The notes: generated from the sequence alone by a model not told the origin. Positions 23,581 to 33,039 are shown, counted from the first letter of the stretch. The stretch: 64,000 nt of DNA from Phaeobacter bryozoorum (GCF_041893525.1 NZ_CP169068.1); one strand, 5' to 3'. A program made the numbers and translations.

Positions 23581-26268
23581 ATGCCCGTTGTTGTTGTAAA
23601 ATCCCCAGCTAAAGCCAAGACAATCAACAAGTATCTTGGCTCAGACTACACGGTTCTGGCCTCATACGGACATGTGCGCGACCTGCCTGCTAAGAATGGA
23701 TCGGTCGAACCGGACGATGATTTTGCGATGACCTGGGAGGTTGGCGCCGACAGCCGCAAACACATCAAGGCCATCGCCGACGCGCTGAAAGACGACAACG
23801 CCCTGATCCTCGCGACCGACCCCGATCGCGAAGGCGAGGCGATCAGCTGGCACCTGCAGGAAGCGCTGACCAAGCGCCGCTCGATCAAGAAGGACACCGC
23901 CGTCAGCCGCGTCACCTTCAATGCGATCACCAAGGAAGCGGTCGCCGAGGCGATGAAGAACCCCCGTCAGGTGGATATGCCGCTGGTCGAGGCCTATCTG
24001 GCGCGGCGCGCGCTGGACTATCTTGTCGGCTTCAACCTGTCGCCGGTGCTATGGCGCAAGCTGCCCGGTGCCCGTTCTGCCGGGCGCGTGCAGTCGGTCT
24101 GCCTGCGCCTGATCGTTGAGCGCGAGCTGGAAATCGAAGCCTTCAACCCGCAGGAATACTGGTCGGTAAAGGCGAGCCTAGCAACGCCGCGCGGCCAGGA
24201 ATTCGAAGCCCGTCTGACGGTTCTGGGCGGCGACAAGCTGGACAAATACAGCCTGGCCAATTCCACCGCCGCCGAACTCGCCGTTCAGGCAGTTGCCAGC
24301 CGCGACATGGTGGTGCAGTCGGTCGAGGCTAAACCCGCCTCCCGCAACCCCTCCGCACCTTTCATGACCTCGACCCTGCAACAGGAAGCCAGCCGCAAAT
24401 TCGGCATGGGCGCCAAGCAGTGCATGAATGCAGCACAGCGTCTCTATGAGGCAGGCTACATTACATATATGCGAACCGACGGCATCGACATGGCGCCCGA
24501 GGCCGTGCAGGAGGCCCGCGCCGAAATCGCCAAACGCTACGGCGCCGAATATGTGCCGTCATCGCCACGCATCTACAAGAACAAGGCCAAGAACGCGCAG
24601 GAAGCTCATGAATGTATCCGCCCCACCGAGATGGGCCGCGATGCCAAGAGCCTGAAGGTCTCCGAAGATGATCAGCGCAAGCTTTATGACCTGATCTGGA
24701 AGCGGACCCTCGCCTGCCAGATGGAAGGCGCACGTCTCGAGCGGACCACGGTTGATATCGGCTCCAAGGACGCGCAGGTGGTGCTGCGTGCCACCGGTCA
24801 GGTGATGCTGTTTGACGGGTTCCTGCGGGTCTATGAAGAGGGCCGCGACGATGTCGTGGACGAAGACGACAAGCGCCTGCCCCAGATCATGCAGGGAGAG
24901 GCGCTGAAGTTCGCGCCCACGCTGGGGCCACAGGCGGAAAAGGCCGATACCGGTGCCGCCATCCTCTCCGACAGCAAATCCGTGCTGGGCCTGCAACACC
25001 ACACCCAGCCACCGCCGCGCTTCACCGAGGCGACATTGGTCAAACGCATGGAAGAGCTGGGGATCGGGCGCCCCTCCACCTATGCGTCTGTCATCACCAC
25101 GATTCAGGACCGCGAATATGTCCGCAAGGACAAGAACCGCCTGTTCCCCGAAGACAAGGGCCGGATTGTCACCATCTTCCTGCTGAATTTCTTTCGCACC
25201 TATGTCGGCTATGAATTCACCGCCAATCTGGAAGGCGAGCTGGATGACGTCAGCGCCGGCCAGCGCGATTACAAGGATATTCTGGGCAAATTCTGGCGCG
25301 ATTTCTCGGCAGCCATTGCCGAAACCTCAGATCTGCGCATCACCGAGGTGCTGGATGTGCTGGACGCAGCACTTGCGCCGCAGCTTTATCCCCCGCGTGA
25401 GGATGGCGGCGATCCGCGTATCTGCCCCAAATGCGGCGCGGGCCAGCTGCACCTCAAGACCTCGCGCACCGGCGGCTTTGTCGGCTGCGGCAATTATCCC
25501 GAATGCAACTACACCCGCCCGATCTCCGGCGAGGGTGCCGAAGGCTATGAGCGGATCCTGGGCGAAGACGACGGTGATGAGATCCACCTGAAATCCGGCC
25601 GCTTCGGGCCTTATGTGCAGCGCGGCGAGGCGACGCCTGAGAACAAGAAGCCGCCGCGTTCGTCGCTGCCCAAACAGGGGCGCGACTTCCTGCCGGGCTG
25701 GGGCCCGAATGAGATCGGGCTGGAACAGGCGGTGACCCTGCTGACCCTGCCCCGCGAGGTTGGCCAACATCCCGAAGGCGGCGTGATTCAGGCCAATCTG
25801 GGCCGCTTTGGCCCCTATATCGCGCATCAGAAACCGGATGAGGACAAGCCGGTCTATGTCAATCTCAAGGAGACACTCGATGTTTTTGAGATCGGTATGA
25901 ACCGCGCGGTTGAAATGCTGGCGGAAAAGCGCGCCAACCCCGGTCGCGGCCGTCGCGCCGCAGCCAAGGCGCTGAAGGAGCTTGGCGAGCACCCGGAAAG
26001 CGGCGGCGCCATCAGCATCATGGACGGGCGCTACGGGCCATATGTCAAATGGGAGAAGGTCAATGCGACCCTCCCGAAGGATGTCGAGCCCAAGGATGTG
26101 ACGGTCGAGATGGCGCTGCAGCTGATCAGCGAGAAGGTCGGCAAATCCGGTGCCACGAAAAAGGCTCCGGCCAAGAAAGCGGCGGCAAAGAAGACCACCG
26201 CGAAGAAAACCACGTCCAAAAAGACCACCAAGAAGAAAGCCGCCGAAGCCAGCAGCGACGAAGGCTGA
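23581..26268 (+). CDS. topA: DNA topoisomerase I
   Basis: Type IA topoisomerase that relaxes negative supercoils. The 895-residue enzyme starts MPVVVVKSPAKAKTINKYLG (Toprim domain with TDPDREGEAISWH), has the active-site tyrosine in GYITYMRTDG at Tyr296, one clear C4 zinc ribbon (CPKCGAGQLHLKTS, then CGNYPECNYTRP), further C-terminal repeat domains (SGRFGPYVQ, LGRFGPYIA, DGRYGPYVK), and a lysine/alanine-rich tail of about 40 residues (KKAPAKKAAAKK) that is expected to bind DNA. The frame opens at 23527, but homologs start at 23581. Confidence 0.96.
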   Translation: MPVVVVKSPAKAKTINKYLGSDYTVLASYGHVRDLPAKNGSVEPDDDFAMTWEVGADSRKHIKAIADALKDDNALILATDPDREGEAISWHLQEALTKRRSIKKDTAVSRVTFNAITKEAVAEAMKNPRQVDMPLVEAYLARRALDYLVGFNLSPVLWRKLPGARSAGRVQSVCLRLIVERELEIEAFNPQEYWSVKASLATPRGQEFEARLTVLGGDKLDKYSLANSTAAELAVQAVASRDMVVQSVEAKPASRNPSAPFMTSTLQQEASRKFGMGAKQCMNAAQRLYEAGYITYMRTDGIDMAPEAVQEARAEIAKRYGAEYVPSSPRIYKNKAKNAQEAHECIRPTEMGRDAKSLKVSEDDQRKLYDLIWKRTLACQMEGARLERTTVDIGSKDAQVVLRATGQVMLFDGFLRVYEEGRDDVVDEDDKRLPQIMQGEALKFAPTLGPQAEKADTGAAILSDSKSVLGLQHHTQPPPRFTEATLVKRMEELGIGRPSTYASVITTIQDREYVRKDKNRLFPEDKGRIVTIFLLNFFRTYVGYEFTANLEGELDDVSAGQRDYKDILGKFWRDFSAAIAETSDLRITEVLDVLDAALAPQLYPPREDGGDPRICPKCGAGQLHLKTSRTGGFVGCGNYPECNYTRPISGEGAEGYERILGEDDGDEIHLKSGRFGPYVQRGEATPENKKPPRSSLPKQGRDFLPGWGPNEIGLEQAVTLLTLPREVGQHPEGGVIQANLGRFGPYIAHQKPDEDKPVYVNLKETLDVFEIGMNRAVEMLAEKRANPGRGRRAAAKALKELGEHPESGGAISIMDGRYGPYVKWEKVNATLPKDVEPKDVTVEMALQLISEKVGKSGATKKAPAKKAAAKKTTAKKTTSKKTTKKKAAEASSDEG

Positions 26269-26567
26269 CCCTTTCCGCCGGTGCCCGGATCGGGATCCTG
26301 TTGCAGCCGCCCGACCATTGTTGCGGCGGCCATCAGCGCCCCCGGTCGGCCCGGTCTGGCGCCAAGGCCCGATCGCAACTGCTCCCGCCCGGTCAGCCCC
26401 GTCTGACGACGGACCTCGACCCGTTGGGCATAGCGCCGCTGGCGTCGGCAGCGCCGGGCGGCCCGTGGCGCGGGCCGCTCCGTAGAAATACCTGTCTTTC
26501 TCCGTATCGTTGACTCTGCCTGCGGCGGAGGTCAGAACTTTGCCAACCTGGCTGATGATCAAGGGAG
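26269..26567. other. intergenic stretch after topA
   Basis: About 300 GC-rich bases between topA and the CoA-transferase genes. I see no convincing gene, terminator with T-run or regulatory motif; open frames here are extensions or antisense shadows. Confidence 0.5.
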
Positions 26568-26573
26568 ATGGAT

Positions 26574-27293
26574 ATGAAGAAGGTTTATTCCAACGCTGCC
26601 GAAGCGCTGGACGGTGTTCTGCACGATGGCATGTTCATCGCCGCAGGCGGGTTCGGGCTCTGCGGTATTCCGGAACTGCTGTTGCAGGCGATCAAGGATG
26701 CGGGCACCAAGGATCTGACCTTTGCCTCCAACAACGCCGGCGTCGATGATTTCGGCATTGGCATCCTTTTGCAGACCCGACAGGTGAAAAAGATGATCTC
26801 CTCCTACGTGGGGGAAAACGCCGAATTCATGCGCCAGTATCTCAGCGGCGAGCTGGAGCTGGAGTTCAACCCGCAAGGCACGCTGGCCGAACGTATGCGC
26901 GCCGGCGGCGCGGGCATCCCCGGTTTCTTCACCAAGACCGGCGTCGGCACCGTGATTGCCGAGGGCAAGCTGGAAAAGCAGTTCCCCACCGGCCCCGATG
27001 GCGCGATGGAGGATTACATCATGGAGGAAGGCATCTTTGCCGACCTCGCCATCGTCAAGGCCTGGAAAGCGGACGAGACCGGCAACCTGGTGTTCCGCAA
27101 AACCGCCCGCAACTTCAACGCGCCCGCCGCCACCTGCGGTAAGATCTGCGTGGCCGAGGTTGAGGAAATCGTCCCCACCGGCAGCCTTGACCCGGATTCG
27201 ATCCACCTGCCCGGCATCTATGTGCACCGCATCATTCAGGGCGATCACGAGAAACGCATCGAACAGCGCACCACGCGCCCGGCAGCAAAGTAA
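26574..27293 (+). CDS. scoA: 3-oxoacid CoA-transferase subunit A
   Basis: Alpha subunit of succinyl-CoA:3-ketoacid CoA-transferase (SCOT), which activates acetoacetate with succinyl-CoA. The 239-residue protein has the CoA-transferase family I signature GMFIAAGGFGLCGIPE near residue 22, the SNNAGVDDFGIGILL segment, and the ARNFNAPAATCGKICVAEVEEIV region. GGGAG is 6 bases before the ATG at 26574, so this is chosen over 26568. The B subunit starts 12 bases downstream. Such pairs serve ketone-body or polyhydroxybutyrate breakdown. Confidence 0.93.
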   Translation: MKKVYSNAAEALDGVLHDGMFIAAGGFGLCGIPELLLQAIKDAGTKDLTFASNNAGVDDFGIGILLQTRQVKKMISSYVGENAEFMRQYLSGELELEFNPQGTLAERMRAGGAGIPGFFTKTGVGTVIAEGKLEKQFPTGPDGAMEDYIMEEGIFADLAIVKAWKADETGNLVFRKTARNFNAPAATCGKICVAEVEEIVPTGSLDPDSIHLPGIYVHRIIQGDHEKRIEQRTTRPAAK

Positions 27294-27305
27294 GGAGACC
27301 GCGAC

Positions 27306-27935
27306 ATGGCATGGGACCGCAATCAAATGGCCGCCCGCGCGGCACAGGAGCTGCAGGACGGCTGGTATGTGAACCTCGGCATCGGCATTCCGACGCTGGT
27401 CAGCAACCACATCCCCGAAGGCGTCAACGTGACGCTGCAATCGGAAAACGGCATGTTGGGTATGGGCCCCTTCCCGGTTGAGGGCGAGGAGGACGCCGAC
27501 CTGATCAACGCCGGCAAGCAGACCATCACCGAACTGCCGCAGACCGCCTATTTCAACTCGGCACAGAGCTTTGCGATGATCCGTGGCGGCAAAATCGCCA
27601 TGGCGATCCTTGGTGCGATGGAAGTGGCCGAAAACGGCGATCTGGCGAACTGGATGATCCCCGGCAAGCTGGTGAAGGGCATGGGCGGCGCGATGGATCT
27701 GGTCGCAGGCGTCGGCCGTGTGGTGGTGGTGATGGACCACACCAACAAACATGGCGACAGCAAGGTTCTGAAAGCATGTACCCTGCCGCTGACCGGCAAG
27801 GGCGTGGTCGACCGCATCATCACCAATCTCGGCGTGCTGGATGTGGTCGAGGGTGGCCTGAAGATCGTCGAGACCGCCGAGGGCGTCAGCGAGGAAGAGC
27901 TGCGCGCCGCCACCGAGGCGACCATCGTCAACTGA
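27306..27935 (+). CDS. scoB: 3-oxoacid CoA-transferase subunit B
   Basis: Beta subunit that carries the catalytic glutamate. The 209-residue sequence shows NLGIGIPTLVSNHIPEGVNV and the signature LQSENGMLGMGPFP, in which the Glu of SENG forms the thioester with CoA. The MGGAMDLVAGVGRVVVVMDHTNKHG and CTLPLTGKGVVDRIITNLGV segments complete the family pattern. GGAG precedes the ATG. It ends about 35 bases before a perfect terminator. Confidence 0.94.
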   Translation: MAWDRNQMAARAAQELQDGWYVNLGIGIPTLVSNHIPEGVNVTLQSENGMLGMGPFPVEGEEDADLINAGKQTITELPQTAYFNSAQSFAMIRGGKIAMAILGAMEVAENGDLANWMIPGKLVKGMGGAMDLVAGVGRVVVVMDHTNKHGDSKVLKACTLPLTGKGVVDRIITNLGVLDVVEGGLKIVETAEGVSEEELRAATEATIVN

Positions 27936-27969
27936 TCGCCGCAAAGCTGGTTCCAAAGCATATAGAATG

Positions 27970-28002
27970 AGACGGCCCGCCAGTTCCGCTGGCGGGCCGT
28001 CT
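27970..28002. terminator. bidirectional terminator after scoB
   Basis: A perfect 14-bp stem, AGACGGCCCGCCAG (27970-27983) with CTGGCGGGCCGTCT (27989-28002), around TTCCG. It separates the convergent scoB gene and the membrane protein gene at 28007. Confidence 0.85.
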
Positions 28003-28006
28003 GGTT

Positions 28007-28498
28007 TCAGACGCCGACTGGCGCTTCTGTGGTGCCCGCCTCCGGGCGTTCGCGCGGCCGCAGCGACGACCACAGCGGCAGCTCCACAGGGTTCAGCAGC
28101 TCATACATATGAACTCGCGTGTCATGCCAGTTGACGCTCATCTCGCGGCCATCTTCAAACACCATGACACAATAGGCCTCCCCCTGCGGATCGCAGCTGT
28201 CCCACCCCAGCAGGGTGACGATGACCGGATCGACCAGATGACGTTTGAACAGGACCTGCGCCTTGACGGTCTTGCCCGACAGATGCAGCGCCCCGGCAAA
28301 TAGCGCCACTGCCACCAGAATATGCCCAAAGCCGGACAGATGTCCGAGCGGATTGGCCTGCGCCACCCCCGGACCAAAGGCGACAAAGACCAGTCGCCCG
28401 AAAAAACCGACAAATGCGATGGTGCCGAACATCATGATATTACCCGTCACCACATGCGAGCCCGCGGCCAAAGCCGTCGGATCAATCCCTAAATCCAA
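28007..28498 (-). CDS. membrane protein of unknown function
   Basis: I do not recognise this 163-residue protein. It has two hydrophobic segments (about 21-42, MMFGTIAFVGFFGRLVFVAFG, and about 50-74, LSGFGHILVAVALFAGALHL) and a soluble C-terminal half with a WDSCDPQGEAYCVMVFEDGREMSV stretch in which two cysteines occur and a C-terminal proline-rich tail. The longest start is TTG at 28498, with GGAG 8 bases upstream; a shorter start at the internal methionines is possible. It converges with scoB. Confidence 0.6.
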   Translation of the reverse strand: MDLGIDPTALAAGSHVVTGNIMMFGTIAFVGFFGRLVFVAFGPGVAQANPLGHLSGFGHILVAVALFAGALHLSGKTVKAQVLFKRHLVDPVIVTLLGWDSCDPQGEAYCVMVFEDGREMSVNWHDTRVHMYELLNPVELPLWSSLRPRERPEAGTTEAPVGV

Positions 28499-28643
28499 TG
28501 CCTGTCTCCGAAATAACTCAAGGTAGAATACGGGCGCGATAAATCAGCCAATTCGGGCAGAATAATGATCCCATCGGCAGAGCGCGAATATTTTTCGATA
28601 AATTGATCCTGACCTGCGCAGAGTTTGGCGGGATCGGATCCGG

Positions 28644-29510
28644 CTAGTTCATCCGGCGAAAGACACAGCCGTCGGTGATCAGCTCCGGCGGCGTCATGCA
28701 AAGCCCCCGCGCCACCTGAAAGGCCGCCAGCACCTTGGGCACGTAATCGCGCGTCTCGGCATAGGGCGGCACCCCGGCATGGCTGCGCACAGCGCCCTCG
28801 CCCGCGTTATATCCCGCCAGAACCAGAATCGGATCGCGGTTGAATTCGCCCATCAGCCAGTTCAGGTATTTCACTCCGCCCGCGATATTCTCTGCGCTGT
28901 CCAGCGTGTCGCCAACGCCGAAACGTGCGGCGGTGTCCGGCATCAGCTGCATCAGCCCCTGCGCGCCGGCGCGGCTGACCGCGTCGGACCGGCCTGCCGA
29001 TTCCACCGCGATCACCGCCAGGACCAGCGCGGGCGACACATCCGTGCCGACACTGGCCGTCAGGATCTGCACTCCCCGCGCGCTGGCAATGTCCTGCATC
29101 AACTGCAACCGGGGGGCGGCAACCGGGGTGTCGCCATCCAGCGCCCGCAGCGCCTTGGCCAGCCGCCCCGGCCCGCTGTCCTCCAGCTTGTCTGAGATGT
29201 CCTGCCAGAAACCGGTGTAGCGCCCGTTGTCCGCAGCAGCAGCCGGAACCGCGCCGCCACTGGCAGGCGCCGCAACCGGTGCGGCAGGCGGATCAATCTG
29301 GATGGTAATCCGCTGCTTGGTTCCCGGTTTCGGCGGGCGCACGCGTTTGGCCTCAAACTCAGGAAAGGGCGCCGGGGTCACCTTGCCCGCCTCCTGCGAC
29401 CGGGCAGGCGTCGCGCTGCCAGCCCAGAGCACCGCCAGAATCACCAGCGCCGCTACATTGCCACAGATGACTGCGCTGCCCGCGACTGGCAGGCCCGACA
29501 ACTGGCTCAT
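28644..29510 (-). CDS. lytic transglycosylase domain protein
   Basis: A periplasmic peptidoglycan lytic transglycosylase of the SLT (Slt70 C-domain) type. With the start at 29510 it is 288 residues: an N-terminal hydrophobic export segment (VICGNVAALVILAVLWAGSATPA), a proline-rich linker, and the catalytic domain from about residue 150, with the glutamate in AVIAVESAGRSDAVSRAGAQGLMQLMPDTA, the typical ES...GLMQLMP motif, then NIAGGVKYLNWLM and AGYNAGEGAV. The frame stays open to 29708, which would add a 66-residue tail of no clear function. It lies upstream of and opposite to the Tad pilus locus. Confidence 0.85.
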   Translation of the reverse strand: MSQLSGLPVAGSAVICGNVAALVILAVLWAGSATPARSQEAGKVTPAPFPEFEAKRVRPPKPGTKQRITIQIDPPAAPVAAPASGGAVPAAAADNGRYTGFWQDISDKLEDSGPGRLAKALRALDGDTPVAAPRLQLMQDIASARGVQILTASVGTDVSPALVLAVIAVESAGRSDAVSRAGAQGLMQLMPDTAARFGVGDTLDSAENIAGGVKYLNWLMGEFNRDPILVLAGYNAGEGAVRSHAGVPPYAETRDYVPKVLAAFQVARGLCMTPPELITDGCVFRRMN

Positions 29511-29926
29511 GCCCTGCCGCTGAGCCGCAATAAGACGGACCAGACGGCGGCGAATGGACTGAAGAAACTCATGGGGCTGCTCTGCCTCTCCTTTTTCGCA
29601 GATGAGACTCGCCGAAGCTCCGGCAAAAATCCAGTTTCGCGCCTCAGATTCTGGCAGTTTTGCCATATTTACCAAGATCTGCCGCCTCGAAGCCACGGGT
29701 ATTGACAAGAGGTAAAATTAATAAGCGTGAAAATTCAATGCCTTACCCGAATACTCGGCAAAAAGTTAAAGTAGGGCAAATAAGTCCGCGTTTCAGCCCA
29801 AATCCTGCCACGCTCCGCTGGCTATATAGCTTCACACCAAGTCGAACAGAGCCGAGCAGGAGAGAGCAGGCTCACAACGGACGGCAAGGTCGAAACACAC
29901 TTTTAGATCCTTTGGAGGGACGTACC

Positions 29927-30112
29927 ATGATCAAATTCATCAAAAACTTCCGTAAAGACGACTCTGGCGCCGTGACCGTTGACTGGGTTGTTCTGACCGC
30001 CGCTGTGGCCGCTCTGGCGGGTGTTGTTTACACCTCGATCGAAAACGGCGCGTCGAACCTGACCTCGGCAACCGGCTCCTACCTGGGCACCAAAGGTCCG
30101 TCCGACTCCTAA
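29927..30112 (+). CDS. flp: Flp family type IVb pilin 1
   Basis: A 61-residue major pilin candidate of the Tad pilus. After a short basic leader (MIKFIKNFRKDDSG) comes the prepilin cleavage site at Gly14 and a hydrophobic start, AVTVDWVVLTAAVAALAGVV. Position +5 is Asp and +6 is Trp, where most Flp pilins have Glu and Tyr. The ATG at 29927 follows a GGAGGG site; the frame open to 29660 is not supported. A hairpin after the stop separates it from the second pilin. Confidence 0.88.
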   Translation: MIKFIKNFRKDDSGAVTVDWVVLTAAVAALAGVVYTSIENGASNLTSATGSYLGTKGPSDS

Positions 30113-30137
30113 GTCGCTTATGACCTGACGAGTTCGA

Positions 30138-30170
30138 GGGCCGCGCCTTTTGCCTAAGGCGCGGCCCTTT
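30138..30170 (+). terminator. hairpin between the two pilin genes
   Basis: GGGCCGCGCC (30138-30147) pairs with GGCGCGGCCC (30158-30167) around a 10-base loop and is followed by TTT. It may act as a partial terminator so that the first pilin is made in excess over the genes behind it. Confidence 0.7.
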
Positions 30171-30202
30171 GCCCAAGGAACCTTCGGCTTACGAGGTCCA
30201 TT

Positions 30203-30379
30203 ATGAACAGGTTCAAGCATTTCATTGCCAAAGACGACGGCGCAGTCACCGTTGACTGGGTGGTTCTGACCGCTGCGATTGTCGGATTGGTCGTTCTGAT
30301 CGCCGCCTCCATGGAGGATGGCGCATTGGGGCTGGCCGATCTGCTGGCCGCCTATATGACCAACTGGTCGTTCAGCTGA
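30203..30379 (+). CDS. Flp family type IVb pilin 2
   Basis: A second, 58-residue pilin directly after the first. It starts MNRFKHFIAKDDG and is cut after Gly13, giving AVTVDWVVLTAAIVGLVVLI; nine residues around the site equal those of the first pilin, again with Asp-Trp at +5/+6. The C-terminal part (EDGALGLADLLAAYMTNWSFS) differs. It could be a second major or a minor pilin. An ACGAGGTCC-type ribosome site lies before the ATG. Confidence 0.82.
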   Translation: MNRFKHFIAKDDGAVTVDWVVLTAAIVGLVVLIAASMEDGALGLADLLAAYMTNWSFS

Positions 30380-30535
30380 TCCGGTAGTGGCCGAGGCAAC
30401 TCGGCAGCCAGACAGAGATTTAAGGTGCGCCAGGCGCGCAACAGGACAGAACGTCCGCCTTAGGCAACGGTTTGACCGACCCAGGCGCCGGTATTGCGTC
30501 TGCAATGCCGGCCGCAACTGATGAGAGGTACCACC

Positions 30536-31396
30536 ATGCGTGCAGTATTCGGACTTGTCCTCATTGTCGGAGTCGCCCTCGCCGGGGGGGCTGTGATGAT
30601 GGCCAAGAACTATATCAGCGCTTACCAGAACGAACTCGCCCGTGAGCGCGCCTCGCGGGGGGAAAACATCCCATTGGTCGATATCTTTGTCGCCAATGAC
30701 CAGCTGAAATACGGCGAGCGACTGACCAAGGAACATATCCGCTCCGTTCGCTGGCCCGAAAACGCAATTCCCGAAGGCGCCTTCCTGACCATGGATGCGC
30801 TGTTCCCGCCGCAATACCCCGATGATCATCGCGTGGTGCTGCGCCGCATGGAAAAGGATGAGGCGATTCTGGCCGTCAAAGTCACCAAACCCGGTGAGGA
30901 CGCAGGCATCACCTCGCGCCTGTCCAAGGGGATGCGCGCCTTTGCCATCCGCGTCGATGTCTCCTCCGGCGTGTCCGGCTTCCTGCGTCCCGGTGACCGT
31001 GTCGATGTCTACTGGACCGGATCGCTCAATGATCAGGCCGGTGGCCGCAATGGTGAATTCACCCGTCTGATCCAGACCAATATCGAACTGATTGCCGTGG
31101 ATCAGACTGCAGGTGGCGATCTGGATGGTGCCGTGATTGCCCGCACTGTCACCGCCGCTGTCCGCCCCGAGCAGGTTGCGGCCCTCGCCCAGGCCCAGTC
31201 CACCGGCCGTCTGTCGCTCTCCCTTGTGGGGGCTGGTGACGACACGGTTGCATCGGTGATCGAGGTTGATCAGCGCAGCCTGCTGGGGCTCAGCGCCATC
31301 GAAGCGCCGCAGCAGGCCGAGCAGGAAAAAGTCTGCACCATCCGCACCCGTCGCGGCGCCGAGGTGGTAGAGATCCCGATTCCCTGCACCAACTGA
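30536..31396 (+). CDS. cpaB: Flp pilus assembly protein CpaB
   Basis: CpaB (RcpC) is a periplasmic, membrane-anchored Tad component with a SAF domain. The 286-residue protein has one N-terminal helix (VFGLVLIVGVALAGGAVMMA), a SAF-like segment (VDIFVANDQLKYGERLTKEHIRSVRWPENAIPEGAF), and the RcpC region (ISSRLSKGMRAFAIRVDV-like, here ITSRLSKGMRAFAIRVDVSS, and GFLRPGDRVDVYWTG). GAGAGG precedes the ATG at 30536. It follows the pilins and precedes a terminator. Confidence 0.93.
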   Translation: MRAVFGLVLIVGVALAGGAVMMAKNYISAYQNELARERASRGENIPLVDIFVANDQLKYGERLTKEHIRSVRWPENAIPEGAFLTMDALFPPQYPDDHRVVLRRMEKDEAILAVKVTKPGEDAGITSRLSKGMRAFAIRVDVSSGVSGFLRPGDRVDVYWTGSLNDQAGGRNGEFTRLIQTNIELIAVDQTAGGDLDGAVIARTVTAAVRPEQVAALAQAQSTGRLSLSLVGAGDDTVASVIEVDQRSLLGLSAIEAPQQAEQEKVCTIRTRRGAEVVEIPIPCTN

Positions 31397-31443
31397 TCAG
31401 CACCGCGCCTTTCCTGCAAAGGTTTCAGATAGATAACAGATCG

Positions 31444-31473
31444 AACGTCGCCCCCTCCGGGGCGGCGTTTTTA
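31444..31473 (+). terminator. terminator after cpaB
   Basis: AACGTCGCCCC (31444-31454) pairs with GGGGCGGCGTT (31459-31469) with one T-G pair, loop CTCC, then a run of T. It separates the pilin-cpaB unit from cpaC, so cpaC probably has its own promoter in 31474-31622. Confidence 0.8.
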
Positions 31474-31622
31474 TGTGATTGTTGCTGTCACCCCACAGGT
31501 CAGCCACGGTCGCTGCATCCCGGAAGCCTTTGATTCTGCAAAAATTCGCCGATACGCGCAGAGTGTCCCAAACAATGGGCAATAAGACCCTGTATTGAGG
31601 CGTGATCGGAAAGGCAGGTCAC

Positions 31623-33029
31623 ATGGCTTTTAGACGGTATGTAGCGGCGGCCCTCACCGGGCTCGCGCTGGTGTGTTTCCCGGTTGCGGATGCGGCCTGG
31701 GGCAATGGCCTGCGCGTGGTCAAAAAGGGCACGGCGGCCAATCTTGAGGTGCCGATGAACCGGGCGGTCGTGGTCGAAAGCGATGTGCCCTTCTCCGAGC
31801 TCAGCATCGCCAATCCCAGCATCGCCGATATCTCCTCGCTTTCGGATCGCACAATCTACGTGCTGGGCAAGGCGCCGGGTCTAACCACGCTGACCCTGCT
31901 CGATGCCTCCGGTCGTCTGATCACCAATGTCGACGTCCGCGTTGCCGCGGATGTCAGCGAATTCAAGGAGCGGCTGCGGCAGATCCTGCCCGGCGAGCGG
32001 ATCGAGGTCCGTACCGCCAATGACGGCATTGTCCTGTCCGGCGTTGTCTCCAGCTCGTCGCGATTGCAGCGGGCGCTTGATCTGGCCGAACGCTACGCCC
32101 CGGAACGGGTCAGCAACCTGATGTCGGTGGGCGGTGTCCAGCAGGTCATGCTGAAGGTCCGTTTTGCCGAGATGCAGCGCACCGTCTCGAAGTCGCTCAG
32201 CGCCTCGCTTGGCGTGAAGGGCGGCAACAGCGTCGGCGTCAATGGCGGCACCAGCACACTCAACACCCAGGGCGCGCTGACCAACAGCCTGTCCGGCAAT
32301 ATCCCTGCTGGCAACGACAACACCGGTGCCTTTGTCTTTGGCTTCAACGCCGGGGCCTTTCAGGTGAACCTGCTGCTGGAGGCGCTGGAACAGAAAGGTG
32401 TCGTGCGCACCCTGGCTGAGCCGAACCTGTCGGCCCTGTCCGGGCAGGAAGCCAAATTCCTCGCCGGGGGGGAATACCCCATTCCAGTCGCACAGGAAGA
32501 CGGCATTATTACGATTGAATTCAAACCCTTCGGGATCGAGCTGAATTTCGTTCCTCGAGTGGTGGACGCCGATGTCATCAACCTTGAAATGAAGGCCGCC
32601 GTCTCCGCTATTGATCCCACCAACTCGATTGAGCTGAACGGGCTGAATATCGCCGCCTTCTCGCGGCGCGAAACCTCCACCACGGTGGAGCTGCGCGACG
32701 GCGAGAGCTTTGCGATTGCCGGCCTGATCCGTGATGAGTTCCGCGACAACTCTTCGCAGCTGCCATGGATTGGCGACGTGCCGGTCCTCGGCTCGCTGTT
32801 CCGCAGCGCCAACTACCAGCGCGCGCAGACCGAACTGGTGATCATTGTCAGCGCCCATCTGGTTACGCCGACACGGGGCGAGGCGCTGAGCCTGCCCACC
32901 GATCGGATCCGCCCACCCAGCGAAAGCGAGCTGTTCCTGATGGGTCGCGTAGCCAAGGGACAAAAAGGCCCCGCCAGCGAGGTCGCCAAGCAGGACTTCA
33001 ACGGCTCTTACGGCTATGTGATGGATTGA
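31623..33029 (+). CDS. cpaC: Tad secretin CpaC (RcpA)
   Basis: The outer-membrane secretin through which the Flp pilus passes. The 468-residue protein has a signal peptide (ALTGLALVCFPVADA), an N-terminal pilus/secretin N-domain with LEVPMNRAVVVESDVPFSELSIANPSIADISSLSDRTIYVLGKAPG, a BON-like middle, and the secretin domain with VQQVMLKVRFAEMQR, LAEPNLSALSGQEAKFLAGGEYPIP and, at the end, WIGDVPVLGSLFRS followed by ELVIIVSAHLV. The ATG at 31623 has GGCAGG before it. The OmpA lipoprotein gene starts 10 bases after its stop. Confidence 0.94.
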   Translation: MAFRRYVAAALTGLALVCFPVADAAWGNGLRVVKKGTAANLEVPMNRAVVVESDVPFSELSIANPSIADISSLSDRTIYVLGKAPGLTTLTLLDASGRLITNVDVRVAADVSEFKERLRQILPGERIEVRTANDGIVLSGVVSSSSRLQRALDLAERYAPERVSNLMSVGGVQQVMLKVRFAEMQRTVSKSLSASLGVKGGNSVGVNGGTSTLNTQGALTNSLSGNIPAGNDNTGAFVFGFNAGAFQVNLLLEALEQKGVVRTLAEPNLSALSGQEAKFLAGGEYPIPVAQEDGIITIEFKPFGIELNFVPRVVDADVINLEMKAAVSAIDPTNSIELNGLNIAAFSRRETSTTVELRDGESFAIAGLIRDEFRDNSSQLPWIGDVPVLGSLFRSANYQRAQTELVIIVSAHLVTPTRGEALSLPTDRIRPPSESELFLMGRVAKGQKGPASEVAKQDFNGSYGYVMD

Positions 33030-33039
33030 GCAGAGGAAC

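Noticed and set aside
26150..26260. short repeats at the end of topA
   Set aside because: They are lysine/alanine codons of the TopA C-terminal tail, a usual feature.
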